19,571 nt of DNA from an uncultured Oscillospiraceae bacterium (lineage in GTDB: Bacteria > Bacillota_A > Clostridia > Oscillospirales > Acutalibacteraceae), in assembly GCA_910587995.1 (NCBI GenBank), contig CAJUNS010000042.1:1-19571 (forward strand), written 5' to 3'. Shown here in pieces: positions 12,353-19,126 of the stretch. How positions within the stretch are numbered: position 1 is the first letter of the stretch; every line of letters starts with the position of its first letter. A model generated the notes under the pieces. The model saw only the letters and a program-made list of their open reading frames with translations, was not told the DNA's origin and made no database searches. The position numbers and the translations under genes were made by a program.

Positions 12353-14465
12353 GGGCGATTACACCTCCGTCTCCTGTTTGAATAAACACATTTTCCCCAT
12401 CCACTCCGGCAGCGTCCGTTCCATCATCCGGCAGAGCGGAGTCTTCCCCGGCCTCCGGCAGGCTGGAACCGCCCTCTTCCGGCGTACCGGTAAGGTCTTC
12501 CTCATAGATCGGGTCCAGTCCATCCTCCATGCCGGAGGGCAGGCTGCTTTCCTCATCCGCCGCGCCTTCCGGCCAGGGGGGCTCGCCGGTGTCCTGCAGC
12601 AGGCAGCGCACGCCTTCTTTGGCGTCTCCATAGGGGAAGGCCAAAAAGTCCTCCTGGGTCAGGCCGGAGATAATCTCCAAATCATTGCCCCCCCAGGGAG
12701 CGGGCTTGCCCAGCTGCACATACTGCTTTTTCAGCCGGTTGTCCTTTCCGGCCAGCATCACATAGTAGCCGGAGCTGTCCTCCCGGAAATAGGGGCGGCT
12801 TAGGTAGAAAGCGTCGATGGAGGCGTTGGCGTTCAGCTCCAGGGTAATCTCCACGCCGTAGCCGGTTTGCAGCGTGTCGTCCGGAGTATCAATCACAGCC
12901 ACAAACTCATAGTTGGAGCTGTTGGGATTCACATTGCTGCCGTAATAGTAATAGTTGTTGTCGTCCAAGGGGTAGTCGGAAATGGACACAATCTGGGCCT
13001 GGTAGGTCATGTTGTTCATCCAGCACATGGCGCTGACCGTGTCGCCCACATTAACGCTGCCCAGCAGATTTTCGTTGAGGGCGCCGGAGATATAATACTG
13101 CTGCGCCCCAGAGACCACCATAAAGGGCTTGCCCTCCATTACGGCGGTGTCAATGTCCAGCAGGCTGCGCACCTGGCCTTCCACCGTACTGGTAACCGTG
13201 GAGTTTTCCAAGGTCTTCTTGGCCTTGTCCAGCTCCAGCTGGGCCATTTTCAACTCATGCTGCAGGTTTGTGATCTCCCGCTTGGTTTCCTTGATAAACT
13301 GGCTTAGCTGAGAGGAGGTGTACTGCATGTCGTTGTAGTTGTTGCTGGGGGTAGGCTTGGGCGTGGGGGAGGGGCTGGGGGAAGCCATCCGGGGCACGGG
13401 CGCGGCCAGGGCGGCTTCTTGGGCCACCTGGCGGGCGGAGTCCGCGCCAATGGCCAGCCCGGGCAGGCTGAACAGGGCGGAGAGCTTGGTGCCATCCAGG
13501 TGGAAGCTGGAAATCAGGCCGCCATAGTTTGAGTTGCCCTCGCGCACCTCAAACACGGCGGCAAAGGGGGTCACCAGGTCTGTCTCCGGGACGCCGGAGT
13601 CCTGAGCGCTGCTTAAGGGAATCTGCTCATCCAGCAGAGAAGAGGTATCCTCGTCCCCGCCGGGCTCTTCGCCGCTGGAATCCTCCCCGCTGCTGTCCGG
13701 GTCCCCGGTGGGGTCCGGCTCTTCCGAGGGGCCTGGGTCAGGCTCCTGCGTAGGCTCGGGGGAGGGGTAAAGCCCCAGCAGGTGGGTCAAAAAGGCACGG
13801 GACATCTCAAAGTTTTCCGTGCACAAAAAGATGTAGGGCTCTTCCGTGGTGCCTTTGCCCTCATAGGGAACCGAGTCCAGATCCAGCTCGCTGTAGACGT
13901 TCACGTCCGGCGTGGGCACAGGCGTGGGCGAGGGAGCCAGAGAGGGCGAAGGGGTGGGCTTCGGCGTGGAAGTGGGCCGGGCCGTAGGCCGCACGGTAGG
14001 CCGGGGCGTGGGCTTGGTGGTGGGCCGCACAGTGGGCCGGGGCGTGGAGTAGGGCTTGGTGTTCTGATATTTTTTCAGCTTGCGCTGGGCCTCGTCAATT
14101 TTGACTTCCACCTTTTTCACGTCGATCTCCCGGGCCTCCACGGCCAATTCCAGAGAGGTCTTGTCGTACTGCAAAAGGGGTGTGCCGATGCTGACCTGCT
14201 GGCCCTCGGTCACAAAAATCTCGCTGATGGTTTTTTGGGAGTCCGGAAACAGCTCCTGGACATAATCGGAAAAAATGTTTCCCTGGGTGGTGCTCTGCCC
14301 GCCCCAGCCGGAGGAAGACACATAATTCATGGGCAGAACTTCCACGGTTTTCAGGTCCTTCCGGTAATTGGCGTAAGAAACTGACCCAAAAATAATGCCG
14401 GCAATCACCAGCAGGCAGATTCCGGAAATGATCAGCCGCTTGCGGATATTCACTTTGTTATTCAT
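12345..14465 (-). CDS. membrane-fusion (adaptor) protein 2 with large insertion in the coiled-coil hairpin
   Basis: This 706-residue HlyD/MacA-like adaptor has one N-terminal TM (about 10-31), a lipoyl-like half motif (about 79-102, ISEIFVTEGQQVSIGTPLLQ), coiled-coil helix 1 (103-135), the partner helix (380-421), the second lipoyl half (423-452) and a barrel region (455-610). Between the helices lies an insertion of about 240 residues: a Thr/Pro/Arg linker (138-187), a folded-looking stretch (188-232), an acidic Glu/Asp/Ser/Pro linker (233-277), a second folded-looking stretch (278-352) and a Ser/Pro linker (361-375). An acidic tail follows from about 622. The YYYGSN and nearby barrel motifs match adaptor 1, so the two are paralogues. 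It overlaps both neighbours by 8 bases. Typical MacA proteins are under 400 residues. The role of the insertion is unknown. Confidence 0.88.
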   Translation of the reverse strand: MNNKVNIRKRLIISGICLLVIAGIIFGSVSYANYRKDLKTVEVLPMNYVSSSGWGGQSTTQGNIFSDYVQELFPDSQKTISEIFVTEGQQVSIGTPLLQYDKTSLELAVEAREIDVKKVEVKIDEAQRKLKKYQNTKPYSTPRPTVRPTTKPTPRPTVRPTARPTSTPKPTPSPSLAPSPTPVPTPDVNVYSELDLDSVPYEGKGTTEEPYIFLCTENFEMSRAFLTHLLGLYPSPEPTQEPDPGPSEEPDPTGDPDSSGEDSSGEEPGGDEDTSSLLDEQIPLSSAQDSGVPETDLVTPFAAVFEVREGNSNYGGLISSFHLDGTKLSALFSLPGLAIGADSARQVAQEAALAAPVPRMASPSPSPTPKPTPSNNYNDMQYTSSQLSQFIKETKREITNLQHELKMAQLELDKAKKTLENSTVTSTVEGQVRSLLDIDTAVMEGKPFMVVSGAQQYYISGALNENLLGSVNVGDTVSAMCWMNNMTYQAQIVSISDYPLDDNNYYYYGSNVNPNSSNYEFVAVIDTPDDTLQTGYGVEITLELNANASIDAFYLSRPYFREDSSGYYVMLAGKDNRLKKQYVQLGKPAPWGGNDLEIISGLTQEDFLAFPYGDAKEGVRCLLQDTGEPPWPEGAADEESSLPSGMEDGLDPIYEEDLTGTPEEGGSSLPEAGEDSALPDDGTDAAGVDGENVFIQTGDGGVIALD
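13971..14042 (-). repeat. 36-bp tandem duplication in the Thr/Pro linker of adaptor 2
   Basis: Two adjacent 36-base units encode PRPTVRPTTKPT and PRPTVRPTARPT (residues 142-165). The DNA units share most positions; for example GGCCGCAC recurs exactly 36 bases apart at 13987 and 14023. Such a repeat can change linker length by slippage while keeping frame. Confidence 0.75.
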
Positions 14466-15621
14466 GATCCGGCTCCTTCCCTTCCCCGCCGTTCTGTTCC
14501 AGCTCTTTTTGCTGGCGTTCCAGGGCGGCGATGATGGATTCCCCGCTGAGGCTCTCCTCCCCGGGCGCTTCCGGAGAAGCCTCAGGCTGGCTGGGGGCCT
14601 GTTCCGGCGGGGGAGCTTCCGCCGGAGCGCTTTCCGGCTTCTCCTGGGCTTCCGTTGGGGCCGGTTCCGGCTCCTTGGCTGGCCGGGGGAGCTTTTTTAA
14701 TAACTCCGGGGCCTGCTTCAGCGCCTCCTGCGCCTGGCCCAGCCAAAGCTTCAGCTGACTGGCGCCTTTGGCCGCCTGGGCGGTAAGAACCTGCAAGGGG
14801 CCAGCCTTTTCCGTGCCAGGGGCCGGGGCCTCCGGCTCCGGGGCAACGGCCGGGGCATCCACGGCCGTGTCCGGCTGGGTGGCCGGTGGTGGAGTCCCGG
14901 CATTGGCCGGAGGGGCCTCCACTGGCTCCGGCGGGGGAGAAAGGGGCTTTCCGCCGCCATCCACCAGCAGGCCGTCCCGGATATGCAGGGTGCGCTTGGC
15001 GTGGGCGGCAATTTCCGGCTCATGGGTGATCATAACAATGGTGACGCCCTCTTCGTTCAGGCTTTTAAAAATCTCCATAATCTGGTCGCCGGACTTGGTG
15101 TCCAAAGCGCCGGTGGGCTCATCGGCCAAAATAAGCTTGGGCGTGTTGACAATGGCCCGGGCGATGGCCACCCGCTGGCACTGGCCGCCGGAAAGCTGGG
15201 TGGGCTTAAAGTCCGTGCGGTCTCCCAGGCCCACCCGTTCCAGGGCCCGGCGGGCAATCTGCTGGCGCTCCCGCTTGCGCACCCCGGCGTAGAGCAGGGG
15301 CAGGGCCACATTATCCAGGGCGGTCTGGCGGGAGAGCAGGTAGAAGCTCTGGAACACAAAGCCAATGCTCCGCAGCCGCACATCGGACATTTGCTTTTCG
15401 CTGATGCGGGCAATGTCCTGGCCCTCCAGAATGTATTCTCCGGAGCTGGGGTTGTCCAGACAGCCGATGATGTTCATCAGGGTGGTTTTGCCCGAGCCGG
15501 AAGGGCCCATAATGGCCAGATATTCCCCTTCCTCCACAGAAAGGGAGATGCCCTGAAGCACAGGCACTTCATACCGGCCCTGCATGTAGGTCTTGCAGAT
15601 ATTCCGCAGTTCCAATATCAT
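14458..15621 (-). CDS. MacB/LolD-type ABC ATPase with Pro/Ala/Glu-rich C-terminal extension
   Basis: Residues 1-226 are a complete ATPase of the MacB/LolD group: Walker A GPSGSGKT (39-46), Q-loop Q91, signature LSGGQ (143-147), Walker B LILADEPTGALD (163-174) and switch His H200. Family members usually end near residue 225-235. Here about 160 residues follow: a Pro/Ala/Glu linker (about 227-274), a predicted helix (about 275-312, containing LTAQAAKGASQLKLWLGQAQ), a second Pro/Glu/Ala linker (313-355) and a short terminal helix ESIIAALERQQKELEQ (361-376). The tail should be cytoplasmic and may bind a partner. The start overlaps the adaptor 1 stop as ATGA, and the end overlaps adaptor 2 by 8 bases. 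The extension is in frame with no sign of a sequencing shift. Confidence 0.93.
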   Translation of the reverse strand: MILELRNICKTYMQGRYEVPVLQGISLSVEEGEYLAIMGPSGSGKTTLMNIIGCLDNPSSGEYILEGQDIARISEKQMSDVRLRSIGFVFQSFYLLSRQTALDNVALPLLYAGVRKRERQQIARRALERVGLGDRTDFKPTQLSGGQCQRVAIARAIVNTPKLILADEPTGALDTKSGDQIMEIFKSLNEEGVTIVMITHEPEIAAHAKRTLHIRDGLLVDGGGKPLSPPPEPVEAPPANAGTPPPATQPDTAVDAPAVAPEPEAPAPGTEKAGPLQVLTAQAAKGASQLKLWLGQAQEALKQAPELLKKLPRPAKEPEPAPTEAQEKPESAPAEAPPPEQAPSQPEASPEAPGEESLSGESIIAALERQQKELEQNGGEGKEPDHE

Positions 15622-17063
15622 CGCGCCAACCCCTCCCCGCCGTCTGGGGTGGAGGCGTCTCCCAGCCCCGATTCATAGAGCCCCGCATCCTCTCCGTCCT
15701 CCAGTACGGAAGACGTGTTGTCCAACGTTCCATCGCCGTCCAGAACCTCCTCAGAGCCGGCCTCCGGCATCACGTCCGTCAGGCCGGGGTCCGCCAGGTC
15801 AAGGCCAGGGTCCTCGCCCATGGTCATATCGTCCTCGCCGGGAATGGTCATGGCGGAAGCGTCCGTGGTGGTGGGCCCGCCCTCAATGTGGTCCTCGCTG
15901 GGGTAGGCGATGTAGTCCCCGGGCTCCAGACCGTCCACAATCTGATACAGGTCCTCGCCCTGGTCAAATTCGCCCAGCATCACAGGGCGCTTTTCCAGCT
16001 TTTCGTTTTCGTCCCGGGCCCACACATAGCTGCCCCGGTCGCTGCTGACCACATAGATGGCTGGCAGCCACATGCCCGTACGGGAGGAGCTTACCCCCAG
16101 GTTGGGCTCGATGTACACATGCTGGCCCAGCAGGAGCCCGTCCAAATTGTCCAGCACCACATAAAAGTTGTATTTAGAGGCCTGCTGGCCCTGGTCGTTG
16201 GAGCCATAGTAAAATGTATTCTGGTTCTGGTCCTCGGTGGGTTCGCCGCCAATGGAGTCAATGGCGCCGGACCAGGTGGCCGAAGGGTCCACCCGGGAGC
16301 GGACCACCACCTGCTGGCCCACCTGCAGCATGCCGTAGTTCTGCTCGGAGATGCTGCCCTTTACCCGGTACTCGCCGGAGGAAAGGATGCTCATAAAGGG
16401 CTTCTGCTGGCCGCTGGAATCCGTGGAGGGGGTCAGGTTGATTTCTTGAATAACGCCCTCGGCCTCGGAGAGCACATCGGCGTTCTCCTGCGAGTTTTTC
16501 AGCTTCTCCAGCTCCGCCTGCTTCACCGAGCGGTTGTATTCCGCCTCTTTGATGCTGAACTCCGTGGACTGAATCTGCACGGTGTAGTTATACTGCTCGT
16601 CGCTGCTGGCCTTGGCCTTTTCGGCCTCCAAAGTCTTCTTCTGGTCCTGCAAGGTGGAAATCTGGTTGGCGATGCCCTCCAGCTCCAGCTCCGCCTGCCG
16701 GATGGTCAGGACCATTTCCTCGGTGTCATAGCGGAACAGGGGCGTGCCCACGCTGACCTGGTCCCCCTCGGCCACCAGGACCTCGGCCACGGTGCGGGAC
16801 TCGTCCTTGTTCACCTTCATCACCTGCTGGGGCTCCACCAGGCCGGAGAAGCGGGTCTCGGTGTTGCCCATGCCGGTGATGGAGGCCACGGAGTTTACAT
16901 AGACCGGTTCGGCCTTGCCGGCGGCCAGGTAGTCTTTCAGCCAGAAATTCCAAAGGCCCAAGGCAACGAGGCCCAGGACCAGCACGCAGGCCAGAACAAT
17001 CAGGACTGCCCGCTTTTTATGATCCGCGGTTTTGTTTACGGGTTTTGCAGAATGATTTTCCAT
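15618..17063 (-). CDS. membrane-fusion (adaptor) protein 1, HlyD/MacA-like
   Basis: This 481-residue adaptor has a basic N-terminus, one TM (about 18-41), a lipoyl-like half (92-111, AEVLVAEGDQVSVGTPLFRY), a coiled-coil hairpin (about 117-195) made of two Glu/Lys/Gln-rich helices, the second lipoyl half (200-228) and a barrel region (231-388) containing FYYGSN as in adaptor 2. It ends with an acidic, Asp/Glu/Gly-rich tail (about 391-481) not seen in ordinary MacA. It is the first gene of the operon, with GGAG about 9 bases upstream of the ATG at 17063 and a promoter at 17155-17183. In a monoderm it would sit outside the membrane and couple the permease to substrates or the cell wall. This location is inferred. 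Confidence 0.9.
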   Translation of the reverse strand: MENHSAKPVNKTADHKKRAVLIVLACVLVLGLVALGLWNFWLKDYLAAGKAEPVYVNSVASITGMGNTETRFSGLVEPQQVMKVNKDESRTVAEVLVAEGDQVSVGTPLFRYDTEEMVLTIRQAELELEGIANQISTLQDQKKTLEAEKAKASSDEQYNYTVQIQSTEFSIKEAEYNRSVKQAELEKLKNSQENADVLSEAEGVIQEINLTPSTDSSGQQKPFMSILSSGEYRVKGSISEQNYGMLQVGQQVVVRSRVDPSATWSGAIDSIGGEPTEDQNQNTFYYGSNDQGQQASKYNFYVVLDNLDGLLLGQHVYIEPNLGVSSSRTGMWLPAIYVVSSDRGSYVWARDENEKLEKRPVMLGEFDQGEDLYQIVDGLEPGDYIAYPSEDHIEGGPTTTDASAMTIPGEDDMTMGEDPGLDLADPGLTDVMPEAGSEEVLDGDGTLDNTSSVLEDGEDAGLYESGLGDASTPDGGEGLAR

Positions 17064-17103
17064 AAACGAAAGCTCCTCGATGAAATATTTTGATCCCGTG
17101 AAA

Positions 17104-17118
17104 CCGGGGAATCCCCGG
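17104..17118. promoter_or_regulatory. perfect palindrome in the leader of the two-adaptor operon
   Basis: CCGGGGA-A-TCCCCGG is a perfect 7+1+7 palindrome about 40 bases downstream of the predicted start point and about 40 bases upstream of the adaptor 1 ATG. The -35/-10 spacer of the same promoter contains a related CCCGGGGA string. It could be a repressor operator or a short hairpin. Confidence 0.4.
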
Positions 17119-17154
17119 CTTACAGGCGCGGCAAGCCACGCTATTACAGCTTAT

Positions 17155-17183
17155 ATTATACCGCATTCCCGGGGACATGGCAA
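17155..17183 (-). promoter_or_regulatory. sigma-A-type promoter of the two-adaptor MacAB-like operon
   Basis: On the minus strand TTGCCA (17178-17183), a 17-base spacer and TATAAT (17155-17160) form a good promoter. It lies about 90 bases upstream of adaptor 1. Confidence 0.78.
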
Positions 17184-17317
17184 CCGGTTTTTTGCATATA
17201 GATATGAACATTTCTTGAAGTTTTCCATCTGTGGGTAAGAAATGAGCTCCGGTCCAAGAGAAAAAGCCCGGCCCCCCTGTTATAATAAGAAGCCCTGGAC
17301 GGGGCTTTTGGTTGCGG
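17184..17317. other. intergenic region between divergent operons
   Basis: This stretch lies between the divergent promoters of the adaptor operon and rnhA. It holds a TATAAT at 17281 without a usable -35 box, and a short inverted repeat AAGCCC-TGGACG-GGGCTT near 17290 followed by TT. No gene is seen. Confidence 0.5.
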
Positions 17318-17346
17318 TTGATTTTCCAACTTTTTTCGGCTATACT
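17318..17346 (+). promoter_or_regulatory. probable promoter of rnhA
   Basis: TTGATT (17318-17323), a 17-base spacer and TATACT (17341-17346) lie about 80 bases upstream of the rnhA start. Confidence 0.6.
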
Positions 17347-17427
17347 GAAAGCCCGCTTGCTTTACAAAACCGAAGCGCCATTATCAGGGACGGGGCGGCG
17401 GATCAAAATGAAGAGAGGACGGAGTTT

Positions 17428-18027
17428 ATGGCAAAAAAATATTACGCGGTGCGGTCGGGCCGGGAGGGCCCGCGGGTTTACGAGAGCTGGGACGAATGCA
17501 AAAGGCAGGTCCACGGCGTGGCGGGAGCGGTGTATAAGAGCTTTCCCACCCGGCAGGAGGCGGAAGCCTTTGCCGCCGGGGGCGGGGCGGCTGAAAACCC
17601 TAGGGAGCCCTGGGACGGAGCGGTGGCCTATGTGGATGGCAGCTATGACAAGCGCACCGGGGATTTTTCTTGCGGGGCGGTGCTGTTCTGGCAGGGGGAG
17701 CAGGTGGAGTTTTCGCAAAAATTCACCGACCCGGACCTGGCCGCCATGCACAATGTGGCGGGGGAGATTATGGGGGTGCGGGTGGTGCTGGACTATTGCC
17801 GGGAGCAGGGCATTCCCGCCGTGGAGTTGCACCACGACTATGAGGGCCTGGCCCGCTGGGCGGACGGAAGCTGGAAGGCCAACAAGCCCGGCACCCAGAG
17901 CTACGCGGCTTTCTGCCGCAAGGCGGCGGAGTCGGTACGGTTCCGGTTTGTGAAGGTAAAGGGCCACTCGGGGGACCGGTACAACGACTTGGCCGATGCC
18001 CTGGCCAAACGGGCTTTGGGTCTTTAA
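17428..18027 (+). CDS. rnhA: ribonuclease HI with N-terminal hybrid-binding (viroplasmin-like) domain
   Basis: This 199-residue protein degrades RNA in RNA-DNA hybrids. The N-terminal domain (3-49, KKYYAVRSGREGPRVYESWD then GAVYKSFPTRQEAEAF) is the RNase H1 hybrid-binding or viroplasmin domain. The RNase HI domain (64-199) has its four acidic catalytic residues: D70 in YVDGSYD, E113 in NVAGEIMG, D137 in LHHDYEG and D187 in GHSGDRYNDLAD. H180 before the last motif is also present. The start at 17428 is chosen because the protein begins exactly as homologues do (MAKKYYAVRSG). GGAG is close (3 bases), with GAGAGG further upstream. It is complete and appears to be transcribed alone. Confidence 0.95.
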   Translation: MAKKYYAVRSGREGPRVYESWDECKRQVHGVAGAVYKSFPTRQEAEAFAAGGGAAENPREPWDGAVAYVDGSYDKRTGDFSCGAVLFWQGEQVEFSQKFTDPDLAAMHNVAGEIMGVRVVLDYCREQGIPAVELHHDYEGLARWADGSWKANKPGTQSYAAFCRKAAESVRFRFVKVKGHSGDRYNDLADALAKRALGL

Positions 18028-18038
18028 ACGCATAAAAA

Positions 18039-18058
18039 AGCTTCCTTTGGGGGAAGCT
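18039..18058. terminator. stem-loop after rnhA
   Basis: AGCTTCC and GGAAGCT form a 7-bp stem with a 6-base loop, 11 bases after the rnhA stop. The run of six T lies on the minus-strand side only (A-run before the stem on the plus strand), so it is a poor plus-strand terminator. It may work as a weak terminator or attenuator before spoVAE. Confidence 0.4.
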
Positions 18059-18089
18059 AGTTCCAAACCTGGAAAGGACGTGGAACAAA

Positions 18090-18446
18090 ATGGAGTACCT
18101 GAACGCGTTTTGGGTGGGCGGGACCATCTGCCTAATCGGCCAGCTGCTCATCGACTTGACCAAGCTGACCCCGGCCCGTATTATGGTGATTTTTGTGACT
18201 ATGGGCGTGCTGCTGGGGGGCGTAGGCCTGTACGGCCCGTTGGTGGACTACGCGGGGGCGGGAGCCACGGTGCCCCTGTGCGGCTTTGGGTGGGCGCTGT
18301 CCGAGGGCGTGCGCAAGGCTGTGGTGGAGCAGGGCTTCCTGGGGGTGTTCACCGGCGGGCTGACAGCGGGCGCGGCGGGAACCACGGCGGCGGTATTCTT
18401 CGGCTACCTGGCGGCGCTGCTGGCAAAGCCCAAGGACAAGGCATAA
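18090..18446 (+). CDS. spoVAE: stage V sporulation protein AE (SpoVAE, SpoVAEb type)
   Basis: This 118-residue membrane protein closely follows the SpoVAEb pattern: N-terminal FWVGGTICLIGQLLIDLTKLTPARIMV, then GLYGPLVDYAGAGATVPLCGFGWAL, and FTGGLTAGAAGTTAAVFFGYLAALLAKP. SpoVA proteins form the inner-membrane channel that moves Ca-dipicolinic acid into the forespore and out on germination. About three hydrophobic segments are seen. In most spore formers this gene sits with spoVAC and spoVAD; here neither is adjacent, so it is an orphan copy or the locus has been split. The ribosome binding site is weak (AAAGGAC about 12 bases upstream). A sigma-G promoter could not be identified with confidence. 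Confidence 0.9.
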   Translation: MEYLNAFWVGGTICLIGQLLIDLTKLTPARIMVIFVTMGVLLGGVGLYGPLVDYAGAGATVPLCGFGWALSEGVRKAVVEQGFLGVFTGGLTAGAAGTTAAVFFGYLAALLAKPKDKA

Positions 18447-18490
18447 CCAGAGGCTGTATGCTCTTTCATCAATCCCCTTACGCTGCCCAA

Positions 18491-18577
18491 GGAGTGTCCG
18501 TTTCGGAGAGTTTTTCGTGTTCCCCCGCCCGTGGGGCGGGGGAACACAGATGATTATTTCTGTGGTTTGGACATTCC
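18491..18577 (+). repeat. dispersed palindromic repeat, copy C (full length)
   Basis: This 87-base copy begins GGAGTGTCCGTTTCGGAGAG and ends TGTGGTTTGGACATTCC. Its ends GGAGTGTCC and GGACATTCC are inverted repeats matching at 8 of 9 positions. The core hairpin has a 14-bp stem, GTGTTCCCCCGCCC (18517-18530) with 18534-18547, and a 3-base loop, followed by ATGATTAT as in copy A. It lies between spoVAE and the promoter of the zincin-like gene. Confidence 0.85.
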
Positions 18578-18594
18578 CTGCGGCCCATCTACCC

Positions 18595-18623
18595 TTGCAT
18601 TCCGGGTATCCCCGTGCTATAAT
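18595..18623 (+). promoter_or_regulatory. promoter of the HELLH-motif gene
   Basis: TTGCAT (18595-18600), a 17-base spacer and TATAAT (18618-18623) lie about 30 bases upstream of the start at 18653. The tail of repeat copy C ends about 17 bases before the -35 box. Confidence 0.75.
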
Positions 18624-18652
18624 GATGCCAAAAACAGACTGGAGGAATCCCA

Positions 18653-19126
18653 ATGAAATACCTGTACCAGGAGGCCACGGTGCGCCCTATCTTTGAGAAA
18701 TGGCGGAAGATTCTCCGCCTGGAAGAGAGCTGGGACGTGCGGCTGGAACTGGTGGACGATGAGGCCTTTCAGAAAACCGGGGACTTCAAAATCGACCCCA
18801 CGGACCGCAAGGCGATTCTGATGCTCAACAGCTGGAACCCCCGCCAGGAAAACCCAGAGGAGGTCATCTGCCACGAGCTGCTCCATTTGAAGCTTTACCC
18901 GCTGGACCAGCTAACCGAGACCCTCATCGACGGCCACTACGAAGAGGGGAGCGGGGCCTATAACGTGATGTACACCCAATTTATGGTGATGCTGGAGACC
19001 ACGGTGGAGGAGCTGGCCAAGTGCTTTTTGGCCCGGTACGGCGCGGATAAAAGCCTGTCTTACGGCCGGTGCCAGGGGATGAAGTCCTTCAATCAGCTCT
19101 ATGACGGACTCAAGCCTCTGGACTAG
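18653..19126 (+). CDS. HELLH-motif zincin-like protein of unknown family
   Basis: The specific family of this 157-residue protein is not recognised. It contains EEVICHELLHLKLYPLD with a HExxH zinc motif (H74, E75, H78). A possible third ligand is E119 or E120 in the later helix VMLETTVEELAKCF. The N-terminal half has an alternating strand and helix pattern (WDVRLELVDD, then KAILMLNSW) like small cytoplasmic metalloproteases of the ImmA/IrrE or SprT-like classes, but no specific match is claimed. There is no signal peptide or membrane segment. GGAGG lies 8 bases before the ATG and a consensus promoter is just upstream, so it is a well-expressed single gene. No neighbouring repressor or toxin-antitoxin partner is seen. 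Confidence 0.75.
   Translation: MKYLYQEATVRPIFEKWRKILRLEESWDVRLELVDDEAFQKTGDFKIDPTDRKAILMLNSWNPRQENPEEVICHELLHLKLYPLDQLTETLIDGHYEEGSGAYNVMYTQFMVMLETTVEELAKCFLARYGADKSLSYGRCQGMKSFNQLYDGLKPLD

Noticed and set aside
11495..12385. 296-codon plus-strand open frame
   Set aside because: It is antisense to the MacB-type permease; its composition (many His, Gly, Val, Gln) is that of a shadow frame.
15888..17093. 401-codon plus-strand open frame opposite adaptor 1
   Set aside because: It is antisense to a clear adaptor gene, has a His/Leu/Val/Gly-rich composition typical of a shadow frame, and no ribosome binding site.
17281..17286. TATAAT as the rnhA promoter
   Set aside because: There is no usable -35 box 16-18 bases upstream; TTGATT-17-TATACT at 17318-17346 is better placed.
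6193..18577. The repeats as a CRISPR array
   Set aside because: The copies are scattered over 12 kb, differ in length and orientation, and have no regular spacers or cas genes.
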